Shown here: positions 25,624 to 35,282 of the stretch, in pieces
How positions within the stretch are numbered: the first letter of the stretch is position 1
How the letters are laid out: the number at the start of each line of letters is the position of its first letter
Translations under genes and position numbers: made by a program
Assembly (NCBI GenBank): GCA_964567665.1
Contig: CAZMNN010000009.1
Span: 4,988 to 68,987 of the forward strand
Reading direction: 5' to 3'
From: UBA1731 sp964567665
GTDB lineage: Bacteria; Verrucomicrobiota; Kiritimatiellia; RFP12; UBA1067
DNA: 64,000 nucleotides
The notes under the pieces: generated by a model
The model's database searches: none
The model's input: only the letters and a program-made list of their open reading frames with translations
What the model was told of the DNA's origin: nothing

Positions 25624-27888
25624 ATGCGGTCTTGCGGTTTCAGGCGCGGCGTCTTTGAGGCGTTTGCGGCGGCGTTTGCGTTTGGCGGCATAGCCGCAGA
25701 GGCGGCGACAATCGACTTCGCGGGGGCAAAGGAGAGCCTCGCTCCGTTTGTCTGCTCAAATCTCGGACGGATTCGCCTTGTGCGGGAGGAGCTGACATGG
25801 AACGAGTGCGGAGAGCTTGCGCTTGGAGCGCCGGCGACAAACCGTGAAGGGTTTGTGGTGTGGAACGCGGTGGCTATGATCGGCACGGACGGCAAAACGA
25901 CCGGTTTCCCGGTGAAGGGCGGAAGGAGGTATTCATTCTCCATTGAGGTGAGAGGCGGTGTCCCGTCTGTCGGACTGTCCGCAAAGGCATGGAACGAGGG
26001 CTTGTGGAAGGATTCCGTCAACTTGAAGACCAACCTCAAGGATGTGCCGGTAAAGGGTGACTGGACGCTGTACAGGGGAATTGTCGATGTTCCTGACGGA
26101 AAGACGCGACTTGTTCTGCAGCTTCAGATGTGGTCATCTACGCAGTATCCGCCGGTGAAGTACAAGGAAGGCGATTCAGTGCGTTTCGACAATGTGACAT
26201 TTGAGGAGATGCCGAATACGCACTATGTCGCTGAAATACGCGAAAGGTATGAACGTGCATCAAATGATGCCGAGAGGTCGGCGTTGAGGGGAAGGTACGG
26301 GAAGCTTCTTCGTCCGTTTACGGTATCGGTTGTTTCGCGCACGAGCGATTTCGCTGTGCCATTCGTCCCTAAGGAGGCGTTTGAGCCGCCGGATTCGATA
26401 GGCGTATGCGCTGCGGTGAATGAGCGCACCGGTGTTCCGGTGGCGATAATGAACCTCACAGATGCGCCGGAGACGTACGTCGTGCGGCTTGAAACGTCTA
26501 CCGCCGACCAGCAGAAGCCGTGGGCGGAGAAGCAGTTCGACGGAGAGTTCGGTCTTTCAGGATTCCCGCAGGACAGGATTGAGATGCGGACGGCGATCAG
26601 GATGAAGGATAGCGACAATGCACCCATTTCTCTGAGGCTTGAGCAGCTGGCGAAGATGGACGAAGCGAATTCCATCATTGTTCAGCCAAACGAAGCTGGG
26701 CTTGTGTGGATAGATTTCGACACCACCGATGTTAAGGCCGGCGTATATCCGGGACGCTTGCGGGTTATTCCGCTGTCGCGACCGGCAAAATGGAAGTCAT
26801 GGAAGGGCAGATACCATGACCGCATCTATGAGGGGGATATGCAGGATGTCCCGTTCAGCCTCGAAGTCATTCCGGTGATCCTCCCGAAAGAGCCGTCAAT
26901 GCCGTTCGGCTTCTTCCAGATGCCGACGACAAAAGGGCAGTTCGACCTCATGCGTACGCTTGGTACGCGGGATTTCCAGATAAGCCCCTGGAGCTTCGAG
27001 AATGACGCCGCAATCGCCGAAGAGGGGAAGAATGTACGGAACATATTTGAGTGGTCCAAGGCGGAAGGAATGCACCCTACGTTTTTCATAGGCTTTTCGG
27101 CGTTTCACACTTTCCGCAGGACGACGCCGGGGATGCTCGACGCAGATTTCAAGACACAGCTTGAAAAGTGGCCGGATTGGATAAGGAAGGTGCAGAGAAC
27201 GATGAACGCATGGGGCGTCGCCGACGCCGACTATGTGGTGGAGGTCTACGATGAGCCTGATCCGAAGATAGCGGACGACATCATGTCCGTGCTGTCTGCG
27301 GCAAAGGCCGCCGCTCCCGGCATCCGTCTTGCGCTTACGCTTGGTGCGCATGTCATGGATGCCGACACAATGCGAAGGTTCGCTCCGTGCGTAGATACGT
27401 GGATTCTATGGAGCCACGGGTATTTCAGGGATCAGGCGCACCTTGCGTTCATCGCGGAGACGTGCTCCAACGGCGGATCGGTGTGGCACTACACCTGTTC
27501 GACGTCCGGTCGCGCCCCGATATACGAAACCTACCGTCTGCATCCGTGGTTCGGATGGGCGCACAGATTGACCGGCAACCAGTTCTTCATATTCCAGGAG
27601 ATGACGGGGGGATTCGGCCCGTACGATTTCAAGTGCGCCATGTCATCCGGAATCGCGTACCGCAACTTCAACGTGACGATGCCGTCTTTGCGGTACATGG
27701 CATTGCGTCGCGGCGTGTACGACGTGAAGTACTTAGAGGCGCTTGCCGCAGCAAGGGGTGGCGACCCCGATGTCAAGGCATTCCTTGAACGCGCACCGAT
27801 GGAGGTGCTTCAGAATCGCCACGACACCTCAACTCCCGATCGCATCCGTGATGAGGCGATCCGTCTTCTGCTGCAGCCCGGCAAGTGA
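25624..27888 (+). CDS. Exported GH123/DUF4091-like glycosidase candidate
   Basis: 754 residues. ATG 25624 is preceded by AAGGGA (9-nt spacing) and starts a signal peptide (MRSCGFRRGVFEAFAAAFAFGGIAAEA); upstream ATG 25615 has no spacing to that site. Residues ~30-205 look like a carbohydrate-binding beta-sandwich (GGRRYSFSIEVRGG, DSVRFDNVTFEE). ~260-430 form another beta domain as in DUF4091 proteins. The C-terminal half is a TIM-barrel-like domain with VVEVYDEPDPKIADD, an Asp-Glu pair in the position of the substrate-assisted GH123 catalytic pair, and NQFFIFQEMTGGFGPYDF. The C-terminal MALRRGVYDVKYLEAL is characteristic of DUF4091. A hexosaminidase-like role on host or plant glycans is inferred, not shown. 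Confidence 0.75.
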   Translation: MRSCGFRRGVFEAFAAAFAFGGIAAEAATIDFAGAKESLAPFVCSNLGRIRLVREELTWNECGELALGAPATNREGFVVWNAVAMIGTDGKTTGFPVKGGRRYSFSIEVRGGVPSVGLSAKAWNEGLWKDSVNLKTNLKDVPVKGDWTLYRGIVDVPDGKTRLVLQLQMWSSTQYPPVKYKEGDSVRFDNVTFEEMPNTHYVAEIRERYERASNDAERSALRGRYGKLLRPFTVSVVSRTSDFAVPFVPKEAFEPPDSIGVCAAVNERTGVPVAIMNLTDAPETYVVRLETSTADQQKPWAEKQFDGEFGLSGFPQDRIEMRTAIRMKDSDNAPISLRLEQLAKMDEANSIIVQPNEAGLVWIDFDTTDVKAGVYPGRLRVIPLSRPAKWKSWKGRYHDRIYEGDMQDVPFSLEVIPVILPKEPSMPFGFFQMPTTKGQFDLMRTLGTRDFQISPWSFENDAAIAEEGKNVRNIFEWSKAEGMHPTFFIGFSAFHTFRRTTPGMLDADFKTQLEKWPDWIRKVQRTMNAWGVADADYVVEVYDEPDPKIADDIMSVLSAAKAAAPGIRLALTLGAHVMDADTMRRFAPCVDTWILWSHGYFRDQAHLAFIAETCSNGGSVWHYTCSTSGRAPIYETYRLHPWFGWAHRLTGNQFFIFQEMTGGFGPYDFKCAMSSGIAYRNFNVTMPSLRYMALRRGVYDVKYLEALAAARGGDPDVKAFLERAPMEVLQNRHDTSTPDRIRDEAIRLLLQPGK

Positions 27889-27898
27889 TGGTTTTCGC

Positions 27899-27927
27899 TT
27901 GCTTGTTTTGCGCGGAAATGGGATAAT
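27899..27927 (+). promoter_or_regulatory. Probable promoter of LamG/TIM-barrel gene
   Basis: TTGCTT (27899-27904), 17 bp, GATAAT (27922-27927) preceded by TGG. A small dyad TTTCA-CAAC-TGAAA (27935-27948) lies in the short leader; the same TTTCA-N4-TGAAA form occurs at 46267-46280. Confidence 0.6.
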
Positions 27928-27959
27928 CGCCACATTTCACAACTGAAAGGGTCTCAGGG

Positions 27960-30900
27960 ATGAACTTCAACATCAGGTTAGGTGCGGCGTTGGCTGCGGT
28001 TGCGGCTTTCGGGCTGTTTGCAGGTGCGGCACGCGGCGAAATGGTGCCGTATGCGCAGTTTGGGTTTGAGGAAGGGTGCGGTGCGTACACCGAGGATTCC
28101 GTTTCGGGATTGTGCGCAGAGCTTTCGCCGTCCGCAAAATGGGCATCCGGCGCGTTCGGCACCGCTCTTGCCGTCGGCGAGCGTGGCGCGTCGGCGACGG
28201 TCGCAGGACTTGACGCGCTTGACGGCGCGGACAACGTCACCATGTTCATCCGCTTCCGCAGGAACGGCGTCGGAACCGGCAAGTACCCTAATCTGCTGAC
28301 AAGCATGGGATGGGGGCCGAAAGGCGGCGTCATGCTTTTTGCGCCCGACGGCAAATCCCTCTCTCTCCGCCTGCGGGCTGGCGGCAACGGGCCTGAATGC
28401 GGATTCGTCGCGTTCAACGCGATGCCGCAGGAGAAATGGTCGTCCGTGGCGTTCGTGCTCAAGCGTCCCGACATCACGGTATATGCGAGCGGCAAGCCGG
28501 TGTACAGAGGCAAGTGGGATCATCCGTTCGTCTCCGGCGGAAAAATCCAGTTGGGCGGATGGGGTGCCGATTCATTCGGCGGGTTCATCGACGACTTCCG
28601 GATGTGGAAAGGCGCGTTGAACGACAGTCAGATGGCGGAACTTGCCGCCGATGCCCGCTATGACGAAATCGAGGGATATCAGGATGACGGCACGGGCGGC
28701 ATCCGGAAGACGGAAGTGCGTGGCCAGGGCGGGACGCCGTTTGCCACCATCGACGGCGATTCCGCCACGCTCGTCCTCGACAATTTGGGTTCCATCGCGT
28801 CGCTGAAGGAGAAGGCGACGGGGCGCGAGCTGATATCGAACGCGACGGCGTTCGTCACGGCGACATTGACGGACGGTCGAAACATCGCCGTGCGGCGCAT
28901 CGAAAAGCGCGGAGACGGACGCTTCGCGTTCATCTTCGGAAAGGCCGGCGAGGCGGTCTTCTCCGTGACGCAGTTCAAGGGCGGCTGGACGTTCACGGTG
29001 GAGTCGTGCAGCGTCAAGGACGTGAAGCGGTTCGAGTTCTGCCGGGTGCAGCCAGTGTGCCGAAAGTGGATCGGGGACTTCGCCAACGCCTGGAGCGACG
29101 AGAAGTCCGCTGTGTGCGTAAGATCCTACGACCTGAAAGGCGAGCCTAAGTGCTACGGTACGCTTCGCATCGCAGTCGATTCGCCGTTCACCGTTATCGG
29201 ACGCAAAGCGGGGCTGGCGGCAGGCCCGCGAGACGGGTTCCGCGAACAGCTGAAGGGCATGACCGTCGAGGCGGGCGTTCCGCGCAGTGACGCCGGCGGC
29301 GCCTGGTCGATGGACAGCGAAGTGGCGCGGTGGAGCTACGTGTTCACGTCCGTACAGAATGGCGACATCGACAGCTGGATCGATTTCGTGAAGCGTCCCG
29401 GATTCGCGAATCTCCACATTAATTCAAGCTGGACGACCTGCCTTGGTCAGTGTCCCGTGAACAAACGCGCATTTCCGGGCGGGCTGGATGACATGAAGGC
29501 CTGCGCGGCGAAGGCGCACGAAGCGGGGCTGCGCGTCGGAATGCACACGCTCACCGCCTGCATCAATCCGCACGATTCGTGGATCACACCCGTCTGTCGC
29601 GAGGATCTTGTGGCGGACGCCACATACACGCTTGCGGCGGCGCTTGCGGACGACGCAACGGAGCTGCTCGTGAACGAGCGCCCGATAGACAAGCACGTGA
29701 ACGTGTTCACGTATTCGTCAAACGGAAACGTGCTGAGGATCGGCGGCGAACTCATCCAGTACAGCGACATCAGGCGCGACCGCACCCCGTATGCGTTCAC
29801 AGGGCTGAAGCGCGGCGCTTTCGGCACGAAGAAGGGCGGTGCGTACGCCGCCGGGACGAAGGTCGACTACCTGCATCAGCGCTACATCGCGTTCTATCCG
29901 AAACCGGACTCGGAACTTGCGGAGAAGCTTGCGTCACGGCTTGCCGAGGTGTACAACACGTGCAATCTCGACGAGTTCTATTTTGACGGTTCGGAAGGAA
30001 TGGGAACCCGCTACGGCATCGACGCAATGCGCCACAGGATATTCTCGAAGCTCAAGGCAAACAACGGACATTCGCCGTCCATCGAGGCCAGCTGCGGCGG
30101 TGCGAACAACTGGTGGTTCCAGACGCGCATGGCGACAACAGACCACGGCGTGTACGGAGTGAAGCGTTTCCACGACTGGCACGTTACGTGGGCGATAGAC
30201 ATCGGCCGCTACGCCAACTTCCTTGAGCCGCAGATGGGCTGGTGGATGCCGCGCACGGACATACCGAGGGCACGGGGGCACATGATCGATGAGATGGAGT
30301 ATTTCGCCGGGAAGAATGCCGGACACGATGCGGCGATGTCGTTGCAGGGGATATCTCCGCGACAGGGCGTGACAGGGGTGCGCCGCCAGCTCACGGTGCT
30401 TGGATGGTACGAATGGCCGCGCATTGCGAGGGCGTTCACAGACGAGGCGCAGAGACATCTTGCGACGCCACGCGCAGAGGCGCGTCTGCGTCAGAACACC
30501 AAGGGCGTATGGTCGCTCACGGATGTCGAATCGTTCGTGCACAGGGCCGGGCTGCCATGGACGAAGGCATGGACGGTAGACAGCGCATCGGCACGTCCGG
30601 CCGCACTTCGCGTGGAGGCCCTCTACGCGGCCGGAAGCGATGCGGACGGCGAGACGCTGCTGAAGGCTGACGCATTCGGCGAAATGAATAAGTCTTCAGC
30701 GCCGGGCGTGGAGGCGTCGTTCGATGCCGACGCTAAGGATGCAAAGGTTCGCGCATTCCGGCTTTCCGCTAAAAACGACACGGCGGCACAGAATGCCGCC
30801 TGGGCCTGCGCATCGAAGACGTTCGGCTTCAGCGGCGTAAACCTCGGCAAGGATCGCATCGCATTCGGCGCATGGGTGAAGGGCGATGGATCGGGCGCTC

Positions 30901-31877
30901 TCCTCAACCTGCAGTTCAGGACGCCCGGTGCGTTCACCGGCGGCATCTCCGACCACTACGTGAGGCTTGATTTCACCGGATGGAAATACATCACGGTGCT
31001 GCTGCGTGAACGCGATGCCGACGGACACTGCGAGTACCGCTGGCCGTACGGCGGCTATGCGGCGGTATACCGTGACATGGTGAACCCTGAACATCTCGGC
31101 ACGTTCAGCGCCTACCTGAACGACATCCCGAAGGGCGGGAAGGCGACGGTGGAGATCGGCGAGGTGCGTGCGCTCAAGATGGTTGCGGCGAAGGCGGAGG
31201 ATGTGGCCGTTTCCGTAAACGGCGAGCGTTTCGCGGTTCCGTTCGCAATGACATCCGGCGAGTACGCCGAACTGGATGACGGTTTCTGGACGCACTATTC
31301 GGCCAAGGGTGACGCTCTTCTGCGTGTCGCCGCCGCTGCAAAGCCCGTCCTCAAGGCCGGGCGGAATGAGATCGCCCTCACAGACGGAAAGGATGAGTCC
31401 GCCGTCCGTGCGGAGGTGACGCTTTTCGCGTTCGGAAAGAGCCGTCCGGCATTCGCCGCCAAGCTCACGCCAGAGATGAAGTTCGCGATGCGCTACGAAG
31501 GTGTGATGCCGTTCGAGTATGCGCCGTCGAAGGGGCTTGTTCCGCCGAAGTCGATACCGGTGCGTCCCGGCGAAAAGGCGAAGCTGTCCATGGACATCTA
31601 CGGTCCTGCAAAGAATCCCACGTTTACGTTCAAGCGATTCTTCGGGCTGAAGAAGACGGTCTGTGCATTTGCCGTGGAGATCGGTGCGGACGAGCGTCTG
31701 GTCTGCTCCGACGGACGTAAATGGAAAGTCGAGAAGATGAAGGATGGAACGGTAGTCAAGGAGGGTGAACTTGCGATGCCGCTTCCTGTGCTGGGCAAGA
31801 GCACTGCGTTCGAATTCTCCGCAGACCTGAACGGCGATACGCCTTGCGTGGTAGACATCCTCAAGGAATACAGGTAA
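27960..31877 (+). CDS. Exported LamG plus TIM-barrel multidomain protein, putative glycoside hydrolase
   Basis: 1305 residues. Signal peptide MNFNIRLGAALAAVAAFGLFAGAARG. Residues ~30-230 are a LamG/concanavalin-like sandwich ending FGGFIDDFRMWKGALNDSQM. ~260-420 are beta-rich (as in the N-terminal domain of GH97/GH36-type enzymes). ~440-840 look like a TIM barrel: FANLHINSSW, KAHEAGLRVGMHT, CNLDEFYFDGSEGMG with candidate acidic catalytic residues, SIEASCGGANNWW. ~900-1060 are a carbohydrate-binding-like domain (AFGAWVKGDGSGALLNLQF). The final ~200 residues are beta-sandwich. No exact GH family assigned; the acidic pair in DEFYFDGSE is my best catalytic guess. It sits with the GH123-like gene and has its own promoter. 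Confidence 0.75.
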   Translation: MNFNIRLGAALAAVAAFGLFAGAARGEMVPYAQFGFEEGCGAYTEDSVSGLCAELSPSAKWASGAFGTALAVGERGASATVAGLDALDGADNVTMFIRFRRNGVGTGKYPNLLTSMGWGPKGGVMLFAPDGKSLSLRLRAGGNGPECGFVAFNAMPQEKWSSVAFVLKRPDITVYASGKPVYRGKWDHPFVSGGKIQLGGWGADSFGGFIDDFRMWKGALNDSQMAELAADARYDEIEGYQDDGTGGIRKTEVRGQGGTPFATIDGDSATLVLDNLGSIASLKEKATGRELISNATAFVTATLTDGRNIAVRRIEKRGDGRFAFIFGKAGEAVFSVTQFKGGWTFTVESCSVKDVKRFEFCRVQPVCRKWIGDFANAWSDEKSAVCVRSYDLKGEPKCYGTLRIAVDSPFTVIGRKAGLAAGPRDGFREQLKGMTVEAGVPRSDAGGAWSMDSEVARWSYVFTSVQNGDIDSWIDFVKRPGFANLHINSSWTTCLGQCPVNKRAFPGGLDDMKACAAKAHEAGLRVGMHTLTACINPHDSWITPVCREDLVADATYTLAAALADDATELLVNERPIDKHVNVFTYSSNGNVLRIGGELIQYSDIRRDRTPYAFTGLKRGAFGTKKGGAYAAGTKVDYLHQRYIAFYPKPDSELAEKLASRLAEVYNTCNLDEFYFDGSEGMGTRYGIDAMRHRIFSKLKANNGHSPSIEASCGGANNWWFQTRMATTDHGVYGVKRFHDWHVTWAIDIGRYANFLEPQMGWWMPRTDIPRARGHMIDEMEYFAGKNAGHDAAMSLQGISPRQGVTGVRRQLTVLGWYEWPRIARAFTDEAQRHLATPRAEARLRQNTKGVWSLTDVESFVHRAGLPWTKAWTVDSASARPAALRVEALYAAGSDADGETLLKADAFGEMNKSSAPGVEASFDADAKDAKVRAFRLSAKNDTAAQNAAWACASKTFGFSGVNLGKDRIAFGAWVKGDGSGALLNLQFRTPGAFTGGISDHYVRLDFTGWKYITVLLRERDADGHCEYRWPYGGYAAVYRDMVNPEHLGTFSAYLNDIPKGGKATVEIGEVRALKMVAAKAEDVAVSVNGERFAVPFAMTSGEYAELDDGFWTHYSAKGDALLRVAAAAKPVLKAGRNEIALTDGKDESAVRAEVTLFAFGKSRPAFAAKLTPEMKFAMRYEGVMPFEYAPSKGLVPPKSIPVRPGEKAKLSMDIYGPAKNPTFTFKRFFGLKKTVCAFAVEIGADERLVCSDGRKWKVEKMKDGTVVKEGELAMPLPVLGKSTAFEFSADLNGDTPCVVDILKEYR

Positions 31878-31901
31878 GATCGGCAAAGGCGGCACTGCGG
31901 T

Positions 31902-33098
31902 ATGGTTGACGGCATGGATTTCATACCAAGCGACTATGCGGGGGTTGTGTTCGACTCGCGCATAGTGCGGCCGGGCTGTCTTTTTGCCGCCTTGCCGGGC
32001 GCTACGGCAGACGGCCATGTGTTTGTCCGCAAGGCGTTCGAGAAGGGCGCAAAGGGACTTCTCGTCAGGAAAGATCGCGCCGCAGAGTTCACCGGTCCTG
32101 AGCGGTCGGCTCTGATTCCGGTCGATGACGTTAAGGTGTCTCTGACCGAGACTGCCACGAAATACCGTAGATCGCTCAAGGCGAAGGTTATAGGTGTGAC
32201 CGGAAGCGCCGGCAAGACCACCGTCAAGGAGTTCACTGCGGCGTTCCTGCGGCGTATCGGCAAGACACACGCGACGTGCGGAAACTACAACAACGACCTT
32301 GGGCTTCCGATCACGATTCTCGAATGTCCGCCAGACGCTGACTTTCTCGTTGTGGAGATGGGCACGAATCATCCCGGCGAGATCGCTCACCTTGTCGACA
32401 TTGCGCGTCCGGATGCCGGAATCATATCCTCCATCGGCACTGCGCACATTGAGTTCTTCGGTACGCAAGACGGAATCGCGGAGGAGAAGGGGACGCTTTT
32501 CCGGTCTCTGCCGCCGGACGGATTTGCCGTGCTCGGCACAAACAATGACCGCTACGACGCACTTGTTGAGATGTGTGGCTGCCGTGTCGTCTCGGTGGAC
32601 GGCTTCTCTCCGTTTGCGTGTCCGCTCGTCGGCGACTACAACAGGTGGAATATGGCACTCGCGTGGAACTGTGCGAAGGAGTTTGGCGCAACGGATGAGA
32701 TGGCCGCCTCTGCGCTTGCCGACTTCCGTCTTCCGGGAGACAGGTGGCGCAGAAGCGAACGCGACGGGGTGACGTTCATATCGGACTGCTACAACGCCAA
32801 CCCCACATCCATGGCGGTTGCGCTTGAGACGTTCGCATCCGAGCCGTGCGCCGGGCGGCGGATTGCGGTGCTTGGCGATATGTTTGAGTTGGGTGAGGCG
32901 AGTGGACGGTTTCACGCCGAAGTCCGGCGCAAGGCGGAGTCGCTGCCGCTCGATCTCGTGATATATGTTGGCCGGGAGTTCGGCGGCGTTTCGCGAGACG
33001 AGGCCAAGGCTCAGCTCTTCACTTTCGTAAGGCCAGGCGATGCGGTACTTCTGAAGGCTTCGCACGGCATGGAACTCAACAGGATCCTTGACCAATGA
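31902..33098 (+). CDS. murF: UDP-MurNAc-tripeptide:D-Ala-D-Ala ligase
   Basis: Adds D-Ala-D-Ala to the peptidoglycan stem in the cytoplasm, using ATP. Mur-ligase hallmarks: a short N-terminal domain (VVFDSRIVRPGCLFAALPG), ATP loop GVTGSAGKTTVKEF, GNYNNDLGLP, VVEMGTNHPGEI, SIGTAHIEFFGT, FISDCYNANPTSM (MurF-specific) and VLGDMFELG. 398 residues, about 50 fewer than E. coli MurF. Start ATG 31902 (alternative ATG 31914). It overlaps murD by ATGA, but mraY, which normally lies between them in the dcw cluster, is missing here. Only 24 nt separate it from the preceding exoenzyme gene, with no visible terminator. Confidence 0.94.
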   Translation: MVDGMDFIPSDYAGVVFDSRIVRPGCLFAALPGATADGHVFVRKAFEKGAKGLLVRKDRAAEFTGPERSALIPVDDVKVSLTETATKYRRSLKAKVIGVTGSAGKTTVKEFTAAFLRRIGKTHATCGNYNNDLGLPITILECPPDADFLVVEMGTNHPGEIAHLVDIARPDAGIISSIGTAHIEFFGTQDGIAEEKGTLFRSLPPDGFAVLGTNNDRYDALVEMCGCRVVSVDGFSPFACPLVGDYNRWNMALAWNCAKEFGATDEMAASALADFRLPGDRWRRSERDGVTFISDCYNANPTSMAVALETFASEPCAGRRIAVLGDMFELGEASGRFHAEVRRKAESLPLDLVIYVGREFGGVSRDEAKAQLFTFVRPGDAVLLKASHGMELNRILDQ

Positions 33099-34291
33099 AC
33101 GCAGTCGTCCTTGGCGCCGGAAGAAGCGGTCAGGCCGCTTCTGCGCTTCTGCGCCGCGAAGGGTGGAACGTGACGATTCTCAACGGTTCCGATCCGTGGG
33201 ATGGAAGCGGATGCGACCTGTGCGTGACGAGCCCGGGCATTTCCATTGATCATCCGTGGCAGGCTGCGGCTCGCGCTGTCGGCGTACCGGTCATCTCCGA
33301 ACTGCAGCTCGGAGCGGAGAGATACCGTTCGCTTGGCGGCAGAATGCTTGCCGTGACGGGAAGCAAGGGCAAGAGTTCGGTGGTGAAGCTTGTGTCCGAT
33401 GCGCTTGGCGGCGTTCCGTGCGGAAACTACGGAACGCCTCTGTGCGAAGTCGTGAACGATTGGGTGCAGAACAGGAGCACGGGCGGCTACGTTCCGCCGT
33501 GGGCGGTGGTCGAGGTCAGCAGTTTTCAGATGGAGACTACGGAACTGCCGTCGGATGCGTTCGTGGCGGCGGCCATATTGAACCTGCAGGAGGATCATCT
33601 CGACAGGCACGGGTCTGTGGAGACGTATCATTCGCTCAAGCGCCGTCTGCTTGATTTCGCCGAACGCAGAATACAGTGGCGCGACGGGGCGGAGCGGAAG
33701 TCGGACGCAGAGCTTTTCGCCGGCGGGTATTTTGACAACGGAATCTTGAGGGACAATGCAATCTGTGCTGTGCGGCTGATGCGTGCCGCCGGGTTGTCCG
33801 ATGACGCCATTCGCAGTGCATTCGCGAGGTTCGAGCCGCTGCCGCATCGTATGCAGGGCGTCGGGACGTTTGGCGGTGTCGTTTGGATCGACGACTCGAA
33901 GGCGACGAGCATAGCGGCGCTTGCCGCCGGCGTCGAGATGGCGGCATCACGCATCCGGCCGTCAACGACAAAGGCGGTTCACTTGATAGCGGGCGGACTG
34001 CCGAAGGGTGATGATCCAAATGTTGCAGCGGAATGTCTATCGAGATATGTGCGAAAGGCGTATCTGATAGGCAAATCCGCCGAATCGCTTCAGTCGTCAT
34101 GGAGCGGCATCGTGCAATGCGAGGTCTGCGAAACGCTTGAACGTGCAGTGAAGTCCGCAATGCGAAGTGCGGAGAGCGGCGAATGTGTGCTGCTTTCTCC
34201 CGGTGCCGCAAGCTTTGATCAGTTCAGAAGCTACGGTGAGCGCGGCGACCGGTTCAAGGCTCTCGTCTCGGAATTGTCGCAGTCGCGTTGA
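33095..34291 (+). CDS. murD: UDP-MurNAc-L-alanine:D-glutamate ligase
   Basis: Adds D-Glu to UDP-MurNAc-L-Ala in peptidoglycan precursor synthesis. The N-terminal Rossmann domain is compact (VVLGAGRSGQAASALL, then CVTSPGI). The ATP loop is VTGSKGKSSVVKL, where other MurD proteins have TNGKST. Then come VVEVSSFQMETT, LNLQEDHLDRHGS, WIDDSKATSIAAL, HLIAGGLPKG and LLSPGAASFDQF, all in MurD order. 398 residues, slightly short. It ends 10 nt before the convergent UDP-sugar gene; no terminator seen. Confidence 0.93.
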   Translation: MNAVVLGAGRSGQAASALLRREGWNVTILNGSDPWDGSGCDLCVTSPGISIDHPWQAAARAVGVPVISELQLGAERYRSLGGRMLAVTGSKGKSSVVKLVSDALGGVPCGNYGTPLCEVVNDWVQNRSTGGYVPPWAVVEVSSFQMETTELPSDAFVAAAILNLQEDHLDRHGSVETYHSLKRRLLDFAERRIQWRDGAERKSDAELFAGGYFDNGILRDNAICAVRLMRAAGLSDDAIRSAFARFEPLPHRMQGVGTFGGVVWIDDSKATSIAALAAGVEMAASRIRPSTTKAVHLIAGGLPKGDDPNVAAECLSRYVRKAYLIGKSAESLQSSWSGIVQCEVCETLERAVKSAMRSAESGECVLLSPGAASFDQFRSYGERGDRFKALVSELSQSR

Positions 34292-34301
34292 GCCGAGCGA
34301 A

Positions 34302-35276
34302 TCATTCGCCACGCTGACGGAAGTATGCGATGGTCTTCGCCAAGCCGTCCTTCAGCGGGACTTCGGGCTGCCAGCCAAGCAGTTCCTTTGCGAGGGATAT
34401 GTCGGGCTTGCGGCGCTTCGGATCGTCGGCAGGCACGGGCTTCCATGCGAGCTTTGACTTTGATTCAGGAATCTGCCGCAGCGTCTCTTCCGCGAGTTCG
34501 CGGATTGTGTACTCTCCGGGATTGCCGGTGTTTATCACCGGCGCCCCAAGACCTTTGGCGGCAAAGAACGTGCGGATGGCGTCAATCGGCAGCTCCATGT
34601 ACCGTCTGAACGCCTCGATCAGGTCGTCACAATACTGGAAGGAGCGCGTCTGCGAGCCGTCACCGTAGATTGTGATGTCCTCGTTGCGCAGAGCCTGCAT
34701 GATGAAGTTCGATATCACACGTCCATCCTGCGGATGCATCGCCGGGCCATAGGTGTTGAATATGCGAACCATGCGCACATCGACCCCGAACTCCCTGATG
34801 TAGTCGGCGCACAGCGTCTCCGCGCAGCGCTTGCCTTCGTCGTAGCAGGAGCGGATTCCGATCGTATTCACGTTGCCCCAGTAGGTCTCGACTTGCGGGT
34901 GGACAATCGGATCGCCGTACACCTCGCTTGTGGAGGTGTGGAGAAGCCTTGCGCCGCACCGTTTCGCGAGTTCAAGCACATTGAGGATTCCAAGAACCGA
35001 TGTGCGGGTGGTGAAGGTCGGCCGTGCCTGGTAGTGAACCGGCGAAGCGGGGCAGGCGAGATTGTATATCTGGTCGAAAGACTCGTCTGTGGCGAAATCG
35101 ATCACGTCACCCTCAATCAGCCGGAACGCCGGATTGCCAAGCAGGTCATCCACGTTCCGGCGTGATCCGGTGTACAGATTGTCGAGCGCGACAACCCCAA
35201 ATCCGTCGGACAGAAGCCGACGACAAAGGTGCGAACCGAGGAAACCGGCTCCGCCAGTGACAAGCGCCTTGCGCAT
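34302..35276 (-). CDS. UDP-glucuronate decarboxylase-like sugar epimerase/dehydratase
   Basis: Extended short-chain dehydrogenase acting on a nucleotide sugar. NAD-binding VTGGAGFLGSHLCRRL is at the N-terminus. NLACPASPVHYQ and HTSTSEVYGDP are typical of UDP-xylose synthases, and the catalytic block is GIRSCYDEGKRCAET (Tyr and Lys of YxxxK). VRIFNTYGPAMHPQDGRVI follows. 324 residues. The product would be UDP-xylose for surface polysaccharide, although other UDP-sugar members of the group cannot be excluded. It starts 6 nt after purM with no clear Shine-Dalgarno, so it is probably translated by coupling to purM. Confidence 0.85.
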   Translation of the reverse strand: MRKALVTGGAGFLGSHLCRRLLSDGFGVVALDNLYTGSRRNVDDLLGNPAFRLIEGDVIDFATDESFDQIYNLACPASPVHYQARPTFTTRTSVLGILNVLELAKRCGARLLHTSTSEVYGDPIVHPQVETYWGNVNTIGIRSCYDEGKRCAETLCADYIREFGVDVRMVRIFNTYGPAMHPQDGRVISNFIMQALRNEDITIYGDGSQTRSFQYCDDLIEAFRRYMELPIDAIRTFFAAKGLGAPVINTGNPGEYTIRELAEETLRQIPESKSKLAWKPVPADDPKRRKPDISLAKELLGWQPEVPLKDGLAKTIAYFRQRGE

Positions 35277-35282
35277 TGAGGC

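Noticed and set aside
30696..33095. 799-codon ORF antisense to the exoenzyme and murF
   Set aside because: Shadow of G+C-rich coding DNA; no ribosome-binding site and no recognisable domain, while the plus strand encodes conserved MurF.
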